A stretch of DNA of 23,136 nt, taken from a virus. Shown one piece after another: positions 14,956 through 22,292 of this stretch (positions are counted from its first letter, which is position 1; every line of letters starts with the position of its first letter). The notes beneath the pieces were generated by a model. That model did not search any database. It was given only the letters and a program-made list of their open reading frames with translations, and had not been told where the DNA came from. The stretch covers positions 1-23,136 of the IMG/VR virus record IMGVR_UViG_3300028597_001076, one strand, 5' to 3'. A program made the translations under genes and the position numbers.

Positions 14956-16068
14956 ATGGACAACCAAAATGCTGTCACGCTGAGCGTGAACGGCCTGGAT
15001 TATCGCGGCTGGAAGAAAGTCAGCATCAGCGCCGGCATCGAACGCCAGGCCCGGGATTTTCGCCTGGGCGTGACGTGGAGCTGGCCGGGCCAGGTGCAGG
15101 AAATCCCGGTGCGCCAGGGCGACTGCTGCGAAGTGCGCATCGGCGCCGACCTGGTGCTGACGGGCTGGGTATTCAGCACGCCGATCAGCTACGACGCCCA
15201 CAGCGTCGAACGGTCGGTCGCCGGCCGCTCACTGACTGCCGACCTGGTGGACTGCTCGGCGGTGAACAAGCCCGGCCAGTGGCGCGGGCAGAGCGTGCAG
15301 AAAATCGTGCAGGCCCTGGCCGAGCCCTACGGTGTGCGGGTGCTGAGCGAGGTGGCGGAAACCACCAAGCTGGCCGACCACCAGATAGAACCGGGCGAAA
15401 CTGCCTTCGAGTCCATCGACCGCCTGCTGACGCTATCGCGGCTGCTGTCGACCGATGACGCCCGGGGGCGGGTGGTGATCATCAAACCGGGCAGCGCCGG
15501 CCGCGCCGTCGACCGCCTGGAACTGGGGCAGAACCTGCTGACCGGTAGCGCCGAGCTAGATTTCTCGGGGGTGTTTTCCGAGTACCGCGTCACCGGCCAG
15601 CGCTCGGGCACCGACACCGACTACGGCGAGAAGGCCAGCGAGGTGAAGGCCGGCGTCACCGATCCGCGTGCCACCCGGCGCCGGGTGCTGCTGATTCACG
15701 AAAGCGGCCAGATGACCCCGGAGCTGGCCCAGGCGCGGGCAAACTGGGAGCGCGGCAGCCGCATGGGCAAGGCGCTGACCCTGCGTTACAAAATCCAAGG
15801 GTGGCGGCAGTCCACCGGCGCCCTGTGGGTACCGAACATGATCGTGCGCGTGGTCGACCCGCTGATCGGCATCGACCGCGACATGCTCATCAGCGAAATC
15901 GAGTACGTGCTCGATGACGCCGGCACCGTGGCCAACATCGTGGTAGGTCCGCCGGATGGCTTCGACCCCGAGCCGAAAGACCCGCACAAGTCGCGCAAGC
16001 TCAAGAAGGGTGGCAAGGCCGACAACTTCGAATACCTGATCCCCGCTGACTGGAAGCCTGGCCAATGA
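14956..16068 (+). CDS. baseplate hub protein (Mu gpP / gp44-like)
   Basis: The 370-residue protein corresponds to the trimeric hub that links tube and spike (the P2 gpD and T4 gp27 group). Evidence is the opening VTLSVNGLDYRGWKKVSIS, AGDL-like core strands (VRQGDCCEVRIGADLVLTGWV), the block SVQKIVQALAEPYGVRVLSE and the central LSRLLSTDDARGRVVI. The C-terminal half has SGVFSEYRVTGQ and LTLRYKIQGWRQSTGALWVPNM. The C-terminal tail is basic (KDPHKSRKLKKGGK), then ends in DWKPGQ. It ends in an ATGA overlap with the spike gene, which fits its role as the spike's binding partner. Confidence 0.9.
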   Translation: MDNQNAVTLSVNGLDYRGWKKVSISAGIERQARDFRLGVTWSWPGQVQEIPVRQGDCCEVRIGADLVLTGWVFSTPISYDAHSVERSVAGRSLTADLVDCSAVNKPGQWRGQSVQKIVQALAEPYGVRVLSEVAETTKLADHQIEPGETAFESIDRLLTLSRLLSTDDARGRVVIIKPGSAGRAVDRLELGQNLLTGSAELDFSGVFSEYRVTGQRSGTDTDYGEKASEVKAGVTDPRATRRRVLLIHESGQMTPELAQARANWERGSRMGKALTLRYKIQGWRQSTGALWVPNMIVRVVDPLIGIDRDMLISEIEYVLDDAGTVANIVVGPPDGFDPEPKDPHKSRKLKKGGKADNFEYLIPADWKPGQ

Positions 16069-16574
16069 AACCCATGAGAAATTTTCTCGCCCGGGGCGTG
16101 GTCGCCCTGGTCGACGCCGGCCGCAAGCTGCAGGGCCTGCAGATGCGCCTCACCGCCGACGAAGTGAAAGACGGCATGGAGCACTTCGAGCCCTACGGCT
16201 TCACCTCAAACCCGCAGCCCGGCGCCGAGGCCCTGGCGGCGTTCCTGGGCGGCGACCGCTCCCACGGGGTGGTGGTCTGCGTGTCCGACCGGCGATTTCG
16301 CCTGCAGGCGCTCAAGAGCGGCGAGGTGGCCTTGTACACCGACGAGGGCGACCGGCTGCACTTCAAGCGCGACCGCGTGATCGAGATCGAGACGCTGACG
16401 CTCAAGGTCAAGGCCGAGACGGCCGTGGAGTTCGATACGCCGGTGATCCGCACCACGGGACAGATCGTTTCCAAGGGCGACCAGATCGCCGCCGGCGTCA
16501 GCCAGGTCAACCACCCGCACGCCGGCGTGACAGTGGGCACCCAGCAGAGCGGTAAGCCGGTGGTGACGGCATGA
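16065..16574 (+). CDS. baseplate assembly protein V / central spike (Mu gp45-like)
   Basis: The 169-residue spike pierces the outer membrane. Residues 1-70 hold the OB-fold part (LQGLQMRLTADEVKDGMEHF, then the FTSNPQPGAEALAAFLGGDRS block), and residues 80-140 form repetitive short β strands typical of a trimeric β-helix (VIEIETLTLKVKAETAVEFD). The end carries NHPHAGV with His150-Pro151-His152, an HxH pair that in P2 gpV and related spikes binds an iron ion at the tip. It overlaps both neighbours by ATGA. Confidence 0.92.
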   Translation: MKPMRNFLARGVVALVDAGRKLQGLQMRLTADEVKDGMEHFEPYGFTSNPQPGAEALAAFLGGDRSHGVVVCVSDRRFRLQALKSGEVALYTDEGDRLHFKRDRVIEIETLTLKVKAETAVEFDTPVIRTTGQIVSKGDQIAAGVSQVNHPHAGVTVGTQQSGKPVVTA

Positions 16575-16969
16575 CGCTGCTCGATGCCGAGTCCGAACGC
16601 GCCTGGCAGCGCGCGGTGGTGATCAGCCTGTTGACCTGGCGGCGCGCCGAGGCCGGCGACCTGCTGGACGACGACCAGCGTTACGGCTGGTGGGGCGACA
16701 CGTTCCCGACCCTGGCCAATGACCGCATTGGCTCCCGCCTATGGCAGCTGCGCCGGCGCACGCTGACCGACGACACGGTGCGCACGGCTGAGGCGTTCGC
16801 CCGCGAGGCGCTGCAGTGGGCGGTGGATGACGACCGGGTGAGCGCCGTTACGGTAACGGCGTCGCGCAAGGTCGACCGCCTCGACATGCAGGTGCGGGTC
16901 GGCCTGCGCGATGGCCCAGTGATTGATGTTCAACTAGACAAACTGTGGCAGGTGATCAATGCCGTTTGA
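16571..16969 (+). CDS. baseplate wedge protein gp46-like
   Basis: The 132-residue protein is the Mu gp46 (GP46 family) equivalent and is related to P2 gpW and T4 gp25, the small wedge that starts sheath assembly. Matching features are VVISLLTWRRAEAGDLLDDD, the RYGWWGDTFP block, GSRLWQLRRR, and AFAREALQWAVDDDRV, where gp25-like proteins have the helix that ends before a conserved strand. It shares ATGA with the spike gene and overlaps the gp47 gene by 11 nt. Palindrome 5 (16846-16858) lies in its 3' half, read as Val-Thr-Val-Thr. Confidence 0.9.
   Translation: MTLLDAESERAWQRAVVISLLTWRRAEAGDLLDDDQRYGWWGDTFPTLANDRIGSRLWQLRRRTLTDDTVRTAEAFAREALQWAVDDDRVSAVTVTASRKVDRLDMQVRVGLRDGPVIDVQLDKLWQVINAV
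16846..16858. repeat. palindrome 5 of the GTTAC-n-GTAAC family
   Basis: CGTTACGGTAACG with a 1-nt centre inside the gp46-like gene. It extends by one more pair to CCGTTACGGTAACGG. The centre is G where copy 3 has C, so the two are reverse complements. Confidence 0.7.
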
Positions 16970-17999
16970 AACCCCAACACTGCCCGCCCTGGTGGCCAGG
17001 GCACAGGCCGACTTGGCCGGCGGCAGCGCCCTGGTCCGCTCCGACGCTGAGGTGCTGGCCCGGGTGCTGGGCGCTGCGTCGTCCGGCCGCTACGGCCATC
17101 AGCGCTACATTGCGGACCAGATCCTGCCGGACACGGCCGACGACGAAACCCTGCTGCGCATGGCCCAGGCACGGCTTAAGCGCGGCCGCCTGGAGGCCGT
17201 GAAGGCGAGCGGGGCGGCCACCTTCACCGGCGCCGCCTCGGCGCTGCTCGATGCCGGCACGCTGCTGCAGCGCGATGACCAGGTGCTGTTCAGGGTACGG
17301 GCCTCGGTCAAGCTGGCCGGCACCGAAGGCGTCGCCCAGGTCGAGGCCCTGGAGCCGGGCGAGCTGGGCAACACGCCCGCCGGCACCCTGCTGCGCTTGG
17401 TGTCGCCGGTGCTGGGCGTCAATGACACCTTCACCGTGGCAGCGCCGGGCCTGACCGGTGGCACCGAGCAAGAGAGTATCGAGGCGCTGCGCGCTCGGGT
17501 GATTCGTTCGTACCGCGTCATTGCCCACGGCGGCAGCAAGAGCGATTACGAAACCTGGGCGCTGGAGGTCGCCGGGGTGACCCGGGCCTGGGTGGTGCGG
17601 CACTGGGTCGGGCCGGGCACGGTGGGGGTGTTCTTCGTGCGCGATGGCGATATCGACATCATCCCGAACGCCGAAGCCATCGCCGCGGTGGCCGCCTACA
17701 TCGAGCAGGAGCGGCCCGTTACGGCCGAGGTGTATGTGCTACCACCGGCAGAGAAGCCGGTGCAGTACCAGCTGTCAGTCACCCCGGACAGCAGCGCGGT
17801 ACGGCGCGCCGTGGAAGCCGCCCTGGTAGACCTGCACAACCGTGAATCGGAGCTGGGCGCCACGTTACTGGCCACCCACATTGCTGAGGCCATCAGCGGC
17901 GCCACGGGTGAGCGCGATCACAAGGTCGTCAGCCCGGTGGGCGATGTGCAAGCCGCGCCCAATGAGCTGCTGACCTACGGGGGTGTGCTGTGGTTGTGA
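16959..17999 (+). CDS. baseplate protein J (Mu gp47-like)
   Basis: The 346-residue wedge protein belongs to the Baseplate_J family (T4 gp6 / P2 gpJ). The N terminus FETPTLPALVARAQADL and the later segment RYGHQRYIADQILPDTADDE are typical of Mu gp47, as are the β-rich middle (VEALEPGELGNTPAGTLLRLV), GGTEQESIEALRARVIRSY, and GSKSDYETWALEVAGVTRAWV. The final third includes VGVFFVRDGD and a C-terminal TYGGVLWL. The gene starts inside gp46 by 11 nt, and its stop lies inside the start of gp48. Confidence 0.94.
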   Translation: MPFETPTLPALVARAQADLAGGSALVRSDAEVLARVLGAASSGRYGHQRYIADQILPDTADDETLLRMAQARLKRGRLEAVKASGAATFTGAASALLDAGTLLQRDDQVLFRVRASVKLAGTEGVAQVEALEPGELGNTPAGTLLRLVSPVLGVNDTFTVAAPGLTGGTEQESIEALRARVIRSYRVIAHGGSKSDYETWALEVAGVTRAWVVRHWVGPGTVGVFFVRDGDIDIIPNAEAIAAVAAYIEQERPVTAEVYVLPPAEKPVQYQLSVTPDSSAVRRAVEAALVDLHNRESELGATLLATHIAEAISGATGERDHKVVSPVGDVQAAPNELLTYGGVLWL

Positions 18000-18586
18000 G
18001 GACGGAGCGGGACTACTACGCCCACTTGTGCACGCTGCTGCCGCCGGGGCCGGCTTGGGATCGTGAGTTCAACCCAGGCGTTGACCAGGTGCTGCAGGCG
18101 GCGGCTCAGGAACTGGCCACCGAGGATCGCCGCGCCGCCGACCTGCTGGCCGAGAGCGAACCCGCCACGGTGCGCGAGCTGGTTCCCGACTGGGAGCGGG
18201 TTATGCACCTGCCCGACCCTTGTATGGGTGAGTCGCCGGCGTTCGCCGACCGGCAATTGGCCGTGCGCCGCCGGCTGCTGGAGGTGGGCGGCCAGACGCC
18301 GGCCTACTTCGTGGAGCTGGCTTTCTCGCTGGGCTACCGCAATGCCCGCGTGATCGAGCACCGGGCGCCGCGCTTCGGCCGGTCACGCTTCGGCTCGGCC
18401 CGCTTCGGCACCTGGGGCGCGCAATTCATGTGGACCCTGGAGACGGGGCCGCGCCTGGCCCAGGGCAGTCGCTTCGGTTTCAGCCATTGGGGCCAGACCT
18501 TCGGCGGTGCCGCCAACGGCGCGCTGGAATGCCTGGTCAGCCGCGCCGCGCCGGCGCACACCCTTGAATCAATCAACTACGGATAA
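17990..18586 (+). CDS. tail protein gp48-like (DUF2313)
   Basis: The 198-residue protein is the Mu gp48 counterpart, a baseplate component that connects the wedge to fibres. Characteristic parts are RDYYAHLCTLLPPGPAWDRE near the start, SEPATVRELVPDWERVMHLPD, the CMGESPAFADRQLAVRRRLL block and a Phe/Arg-rich segment (RFGRSRFGSARFGTWG). The start is uncertain: GTG at 17990 follows GGGGGTG by 4 nt, while GTG at 17996 overlaps the gp47 stop as GTGA, the pattern used across this operon. The difference is two residues. Confidence 0.9.
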   Translation: MVVRTERDYYAHLCTLLPPGPAWDREFNPGVDQVLQAAAQELATEDRRAADLLAESEPATVRELVPDWERVMHLPDPCMGESPAFADRQLAVRRRLLEVGGQTPAYFVELAFSLGYRNARVIEHRAPRFGRSRFGSARFGTWGAQFMWTLETGPRLAQGSRFGFSHWGQTFGGAANGALECLVSRAAPAHTLESINYG

Positions 18587-18592
18587 CGCGAT

Positions 18593-20284
18593 ATGGACTA
18601 CCCGAAACGCATCCCCAATGTCGGCTTGATCGGCGGCAGGTTCGCGGATGAAAACCCCAATACCGGCCAGCCTGGTTCGCTGATCCCGGCCGCGTGGGGC
18701 AACGCGGTCACCGATGAACTGTTGGCGGTGATCGAGGCCGCCGGCTTCACGCCGAGCGAAGACGACACCACCCAGCTGCTGCAGGCGATCCAGGGCCTCG
18801 CCGCAGGCGACGTCAAGCGCGCCGTGCGTGTGACCACCACGGGACCGATTGCCCTGTCTGGCCTGCAGACGATTGACGGCGTGGCACTGCTGGCCGGTGA
18901 CCGGGTGCTGGTGAAGGATCAGGCCAACGCCGCGCAGAACTGGATCTACACGGCTTCGGCCAATGCATGGTCGCGGGCGCTGGACGCGAACGAGAACGCC
19001 GAATGCACGCCGGGCCACCTGATCATCGTGCAATCCGGTGCGAGTTACGCCGGTTCGCTGTGGCAACTGACGAACACGACGCCCCCGCAGGTAGGCGCTA
19101 CGGCGCTGACGTTCGCTATGTTGCTGGGTAAAACCGGTGTGCCCGCCGGCAGCTACAACCAAGTGAGCGTGGACGCGTTGGGGCGAGTCACCGGCGGCAG
19201 CAACCCCACGACCCTTGCCGGCCATGGCATCACCGATGGATTGAAAAAAGGGCACCTCGGGCTTGGCGGGAAGATCGCCCCGGCAGGGCCGATCGACACC
19301 ATCGGGCTGGACGGCGGTTTCTATTCCTTCACGGATGGGCAAACGACCTTCGGCAATTACGCTTCGGTGTTGAACATCCCCTACATCACGGACGATTACG
19401 CGGCCCAGATTGGCTTCCTGTACTCGGGCGATGAACCGATCATTGCTGTGCGCTCGACCAAGACCTCTGAGCAGTGGGGCAAGACACGCACCCTATGGCA
19501 CAGCGGCAACTTTGATCCGGCGGGTTACTACACCCGCCCCCAGGTCGACGGGCTCTTATCCAAAAAGGCCAACTGGGCTATCACCCTCGGCGGCTACGGC
19601 ATCACCGATGCCTACACGATAGCCGAGGTCGACACGGCGTTGGCCGCCCGGTTGATGGTGGGTGCCGTCAGCCGGCAACAGCCGGTGCTTTCATCCCCTG
19701 CATCGGGATCGGAGTATGGCTCTGGCGCCCTGATCATCCGCGAGGCGCTGGAGGTGGGAGCTACGGATGGCCGAGAAATTTTCGCACCTGGTATCGGCTT
19801 CCACTGGTTAGGGCAGGTGGCCGGCAAGCTGGTGATGGACTCCATCGGCAAGTTGAAATGGAACGGACAGCCGCTACTGCTCGGTGCCATCGCCAGTCAG
19901 GACGAAGTCGAGAGCGGCAGCTCGGATACCAATGTGGTGACCCCGTTCAAGATGCGTCTGGGGTTCTCGATCCTCAAGGGCGGTGGTGGGGCAAACAACG
20001 CCATTGTTTTTCCCAGGTGGATGGGTAGTTTCATGATCCAGTGGGGCGTCCATGTCGCCAACTCGGCTGACGCGGAAACAACCGTCACGTTTCCCGTGGG
20101 TTTCAACGTCATACCGGCCTGTATTAGCGGCTTCACACACGACGGCGTCATGACCCAGTCGACTGCGACCTCTCAAGGGCGCTTACTCACTGCAACAGGT
20201 TTCCAATCTCGGCGTGAAGACATCATCAACAGTTCGTCATTTTCCGGCACTGCGTACATCAACTGGATTGCCGTCGGTTTCTGA
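18593..20284 (+). CDS. tail fibre protein with gp53-like receptor-binding C terminus
   Basis: The 563-residue fibre binds the host surface. Residues 1-70 (YPKRIPNVGLIGGRFADE onward) form the baseplate attachment region seen in Pseudomonas tail and R-pyocin fibres. Residues 78-178 hold a β-rich module (GLQTIDGVALLAGDRVLVKD). Short fibre repeats of the type TLaGyGITDa occur at 207-216 and 331-340. A further module occupies 238-312. The C-terminal 100 residues (from about 465) resemble the gp53-like fibre tip, ending WIAVGF. The 3' end drops from about 70% to about 50% GC, which suggests exchange of the tip. Its chaperone gene follows after 8 nt. Confidence 0.9.
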   Translation: MDYPKRIPNVGLIGGRFADENPNTGQPGSLIPAAWGNAVTDELLAVIEAAGFTPSEDDTTQLLQAIQGLAAGDVKRAVRVTTTGPIALSGLQTIDGVALLAGDRVLVKDQANAAQNWIYTASANAWSRALDANENAECTPGHLIIVQSGASYAGSLWQLTNTTPPQVGATALTFAMLLGKTGVPAGSYNQVSVDALGRVTGGSNPTTLAGHGITDGLKKGHLGLGGKIAPAGPIDTIGLDGGFYSFTDGQTTFGNYASVLNIPYITDDYAAQIGFLYSGDEPIIAVRSTKTSEQWGKTRTLWHSGNFDPAGYYTRPQVDGLLSKKANWAITLGGYGITDAYTIAEVDTALAARLMVGAVSRQQPVLSSPASGSEYGSGALIIREALEVGATDGREIFAPGIGFHWLGQVAGKLVMDSIGKLKWNGQPLLLGAIASQDEVESGSSDTNVVTPFKMRLGFSILKGGGGANNAIVFPRWMGSFMIQWGVHVANSADAETTVTFPVGFNVIPACISGFTHDGVMTQSTATSQGRLLTATGFQSRREDIINSSSFSGTAYINWIAVGF

Positions 20285-20292
20285 GGGTATTT

Positions 20293-20718
20293 ATGAGCAT
20301 TTGGGCTAAATGGGTCGAAGCGGATCAGCGGTTTTCGTTCGCCTTTCAAGATAACGGTGGGTCAAAAATTTCCCTCAAGAGACATGCAGAGTTGCTGGCA
20401 GCCGAAGCCACGGGCAAGTCGATAGCACTCGACAGCAATGGCGTTCCGACGTTGACAGATCCACAGCCACCCTCTGCTGAATTTTTGATGGATCGAGAGC
20501 GAGCCTGGCGCACCGCCGAGCTGTCGCGCTATGAGTGGGTAGTGGCCCGGCACCGCGACGAAGTGGAACTGGAAGGGACCACTACCATCACGGCGGACCA
20601 GTACGCCGAGTTGCAGGCCTACCGCCGAGCGCTGCGCGACTGGCCGGCCGCTGACTCATTCCCGACCGCTGAGCATCGGCCGCCTGCACCTAGTTGGCTA
20701 CCAAGCCTCATCCAATAA
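20293..20718 (+). CDS. tail fibre assembly chaperone-like protein
   Basis: The 141-residue protein has the C-terminal Phage_tail_APC pattern: MDRERAWRTAELSRYEWVVARHRDEVE (from about 66), TTTITADQYAELQAYRRALRDWP and a final FPTAEHRPPAPSWL. The N-terminal half (WVEADQRFSFAFQDNG onward) is different and less conserved. Such proteins usually follow the fibre gene and fold or trimerise its tip, so the pair is likely inherited as one unit. Consistent with this, the first half shares the low GC of the fibre 3' end. GAGGG (20283-20287) overlaps the fibre stop and serves as the ribosome binding site. A terminator lies at the stop codon. Confidence 0.85.
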   Translation: MSIWAKWVEADQRFSFAFQDNGGSKISLKRHAELLAAEATGKSIALDSNGVPTLTDPQPPSAEFLMDRERAWRTAELSRYEWVVARHRDEVELEGTTTITADQYAELQAYRRALRDWPAADSFPTAEHRPPAPSWLPSLIQ

Positions 20719-20743
20719 AGCCCCGCACTGACGGGGCTTTTTC
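20717..20743 (+). terminator. intrinsic terminator between tail fibre chaperone and endolysin
   Basis: AAAGCCCCG (20717-20725) pairs perfectly with CGGGGCTTT (20732-20740) around CACTGA, followed by a T-tract. It overlaps the chaperone stop codon and ends only 7 nt before the GGAG ribosome binding site of the endolysin gene. Confidence 0.85.
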
Positions 20744-20760
20744 TTATCTGGAGAAAACTC

Positions 20761-21213
20761 ATGATTCAATCCACTGCTCGTGGTGTACGCAACAACAACC
20801 CCGGCAACATCGACTACAACCCCCGCAACGCCTGGCAGGGGCAGCTGGGCGTCGAGGTGGGCGTGCCCAAGCCGCGCTTCGCCCGTTTCGACTCGCCCGA
20901 GAATGGCATCCGCGCCCTGGGCAAGCTGCTGATCAACTACCGCGGTAAGGACGGCATGCCCGACGTGGGCGAGAAGGGCATCGACACGGTGCTGGAAACC
21001 ATCAACCGCTGGGCGCCGAACAACGAGAACGACACCCAGGCCTATGCCGCCGCAGTGGCCAAGCGCCTTGGCGTGGGCACCACCGACCCGATCAACATCA
21101 AGGACCGCTCCACGCTGTGGCTGCTCGTGGAGAGCATCATCATCCACGAGAACGGCGGCAACCCGTACAAGGGCTCGATCATCGATGAGGGTGTGCGGAG
21201 GGCGCTGGCGTGA
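20761..21213 (+). CDS. putative phage endolysin (GxRNNNPGNI-type)
   Basis: The 150-residue protein starts RGVRNNNPGNIDYN and continues with FARFDSPENGIRAL, TINRWAPNNENDTQAYAAAV and VESIIIHENGGNPY. This pattern occurs in proteins of Pseudomonas prophages that are often labelled structural protein or lytic enzyme. Its place directly before the spanins, together with the absence of any other lysozyme-like gene in the window, argues that it cuts peptidoglycan. There is no signal peptide or membrane segment, so release through the holin is expected. Candidate acid residues are the Glu of PENG and of HENG; I cannot name the catalytic one. GGAG is 7 nt before the ATG. A virion-associated hydrolase is the main alternative. 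Confidence 0.72.
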   Translation: MIQSTARGVRNNNPGNIDYNPRNAWQGQLGVEVGVPKPRFARFDSPENGIRALGKLLINYRGKDGMPDVGEKGIDTVLETINRWAPNNENDTQAYAAAVAKRLGVGTTDPINIKDRSTLWLLVESIIIHENGGNPYKGSIIDEGVRRALA

Positions 21214-21572
21214 TTGCCTGGGCGCTGCGTTTCACCGGGGCCGGCCTGCTGATCCTGCTCGGCATGGTCGTCGGCGCCTGGGCCACCACACACCACTTCC
21301 GCCCGCTGCTGGACGACCAGCAGGACCTGGCTACCCAATGCGCCGCCGCCCGGGACAACCTAGCCGGTCTAGCGCAGGAGCAGGGCAAGGCCCTAGGCGA
21401 ACTGACCCTGGCCGCGAGCGCTCGCCAGGCCAGGGCGAAGCAGGCTGTGGACGAGGCTGCGGTCAGCGCCCAGGGCGACTTCGCCGCGGCGAACAGACTG
21501 CAGCAGGAGCGAACCCGCGGCGACCAGTGCGCGGCCGCCACCTCGATCATCGACAAGGAGCTGGGCTTATGA
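21210..21572 (+). CDS. Rz-like inner-membrane spanin
   Basis: The 120-residue protein has an N-terminal membrane anchor (residues 6-26, LRFTGAGLLILLGMVVGAWAT), then a periplasmic helical rod rich in Ala, Gln and charged residues with heptad character (roughly 35-110). The layout matches the i-spanin of Pseudomonas prophages (DUF2514-like lysis proteins). It starts at GTG, overlapping the endolysin stop as GTGA, with GGAGG (21197-21201) 8 nt upstream. Together with the lipoprotein downstream it would fuse inner and outer membranes in the last step of lysis. Confidence 0.85.
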   Translation: MIAWALRFTGAGLLILLGMVVGAWATTHHFRPLLDDQQDLATQCAAARDNLAGLAQEQGKALGELTLAASARQARAKQAVDEAAVSAQGDFAAANRLQQERTRGDQCAAATSIIDKELGL

Positions 21573-21910
21573 GGCTGGTGGGCAAATTGGGCTGCTGTGG
21601 GAGCGGAATTGTCATGGTCCGGGCTGCAAACCGCCTAGTCCGTGGCCTGGCCTGTGGGAGTGGGGTGGCGGGTATCCTGGCAATTTACGGGTGTTCTGGC
21701 CAAGTTGAACCGCAGATGCAGTACGTGCGCGTCGAGGTCCCGGTGGAGGTGCCGTGCCGGGCGCCTGAGGTCGCGATGCCGCCCTGGGCAGCTGCCGGCC
21801 TGCGCAAGACTGACAGCCTGGAGGTGAAGGTGCGGGCGCTGCTGGCCGAGCGCCGGCAGCGTATCGGATACGAGAAGCAACTGGAGGCAGGAACGGCGGT
21901 ATGCCGGTAA
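21569..21910 (+). CDS. Rz1-like outer-membrane spanin lipoprotein
   Basis: A 113-residue protein starting at an ATG that overlaps the Rz stop (ATGA), with AAGGAG 8 nt ahead. A lipobox-like AIYGC places the lipidated residue at Cys42. The chain after it has MQYVRVEVPVEVPC, a proline-rich PEVAMPPWAAAGL stretch and a helical VKVRALLAERRQRIGYEKQLE end, which is typical of separated o-spanins in Pseudomonas phages. The N terminus is long and odd, and a second ATG at 21614 (Met16, GGGAG 10 nt before) gives a more usual signal peptide of 26 residues. Unlike λ, Rz1 is not embedded in Rz; the two overlap by 4 nt only. Confidence 0.75.
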   Translation: MRLVGKLGCCGSGIVMVRAANRLVRGLACGSGVAGILAIYGCSGQVEPQMQYVRVEVPVEVPCRAPEVAMPPWAAAGLRKTDSLEVKVRALLAERRQRIGYEKQLEAGTAVCR

Positions 21911-21917
21911 CCGACCT

Positions 21918-22292
21918 TTACTCGCTTCGGGAGTAGTCGTCTGGTTGGTGATACTTGTCATAGCCTTGAGTGAATGCCTCGCCCAAGCCTGAAATTCTCT
22001 CTCTCGCGGGGAGGGTTAGCTTCGCGCTGATGTTGTACCAAGGGTAGACACCCTTGATATCCGGATGCATGGTCGCAGCGACCTCAACATCTGAGGTTGA
22101 CACGTACCGGCCTGCCCATTTCTCGATCATGTGCTTCAACGCAAACGTCCGCTGTTGAGGTCCCTTGATTTTCGTCTGAGCATCCAGCCACTCGTAAGCG
22201 AACCGGATGCAATCGTTATGCTCATGGAGGGGCTCGGATTGCTTATAAGTCGTTGCTTTCTTGCCTGCCTCAATCTGCTCATCTGAAATCAT
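21918..22292 (-). CDS. unknown minus-strand accessory gene (124 aa)
   Basis: This is the only credible minus-strand gene, converging on the o-spanin with a 7-nt gap. The ATG at 22292 (MISDEQIEAGKKATTYKQSE) is preferred because AAAGGGG lies 8 nt ahead; an upstream frame to 22397 has no ribosome binding site and unlikely content. The 124-residue product is soluble and has conserved-looking aromatic motifs (CIRFAYEWLDAQTK, HMIEKWAGRYVS, GVYPWYNISAKLTLP) and a polar tail. I do not recognise a family. GC is near 50%, below the structural genes, and the opposite orientation at the lysis end fits a moron, a gene expressed from the prophage. Its role is open. Confidence 0.72.
   Translation of the reverse strand: MISDEQIEAGKKATTYKQSEPLHEHNDCIRFAYEWLDAQTKIKGPQQRTFALKHMIEKWAGRYVSTSDVEVAATMHPDIKGVYPWYNISAKLTLPARERISGLGEAFTQGYDKYHQPDDYSRSE

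Noticed and set aside
548-20718. Tailocin (headless contractile particle) instead of a full phage
   Set aside because: Terminase, portal, protease and capsid genes are present and appear intact, with all expected motifs.
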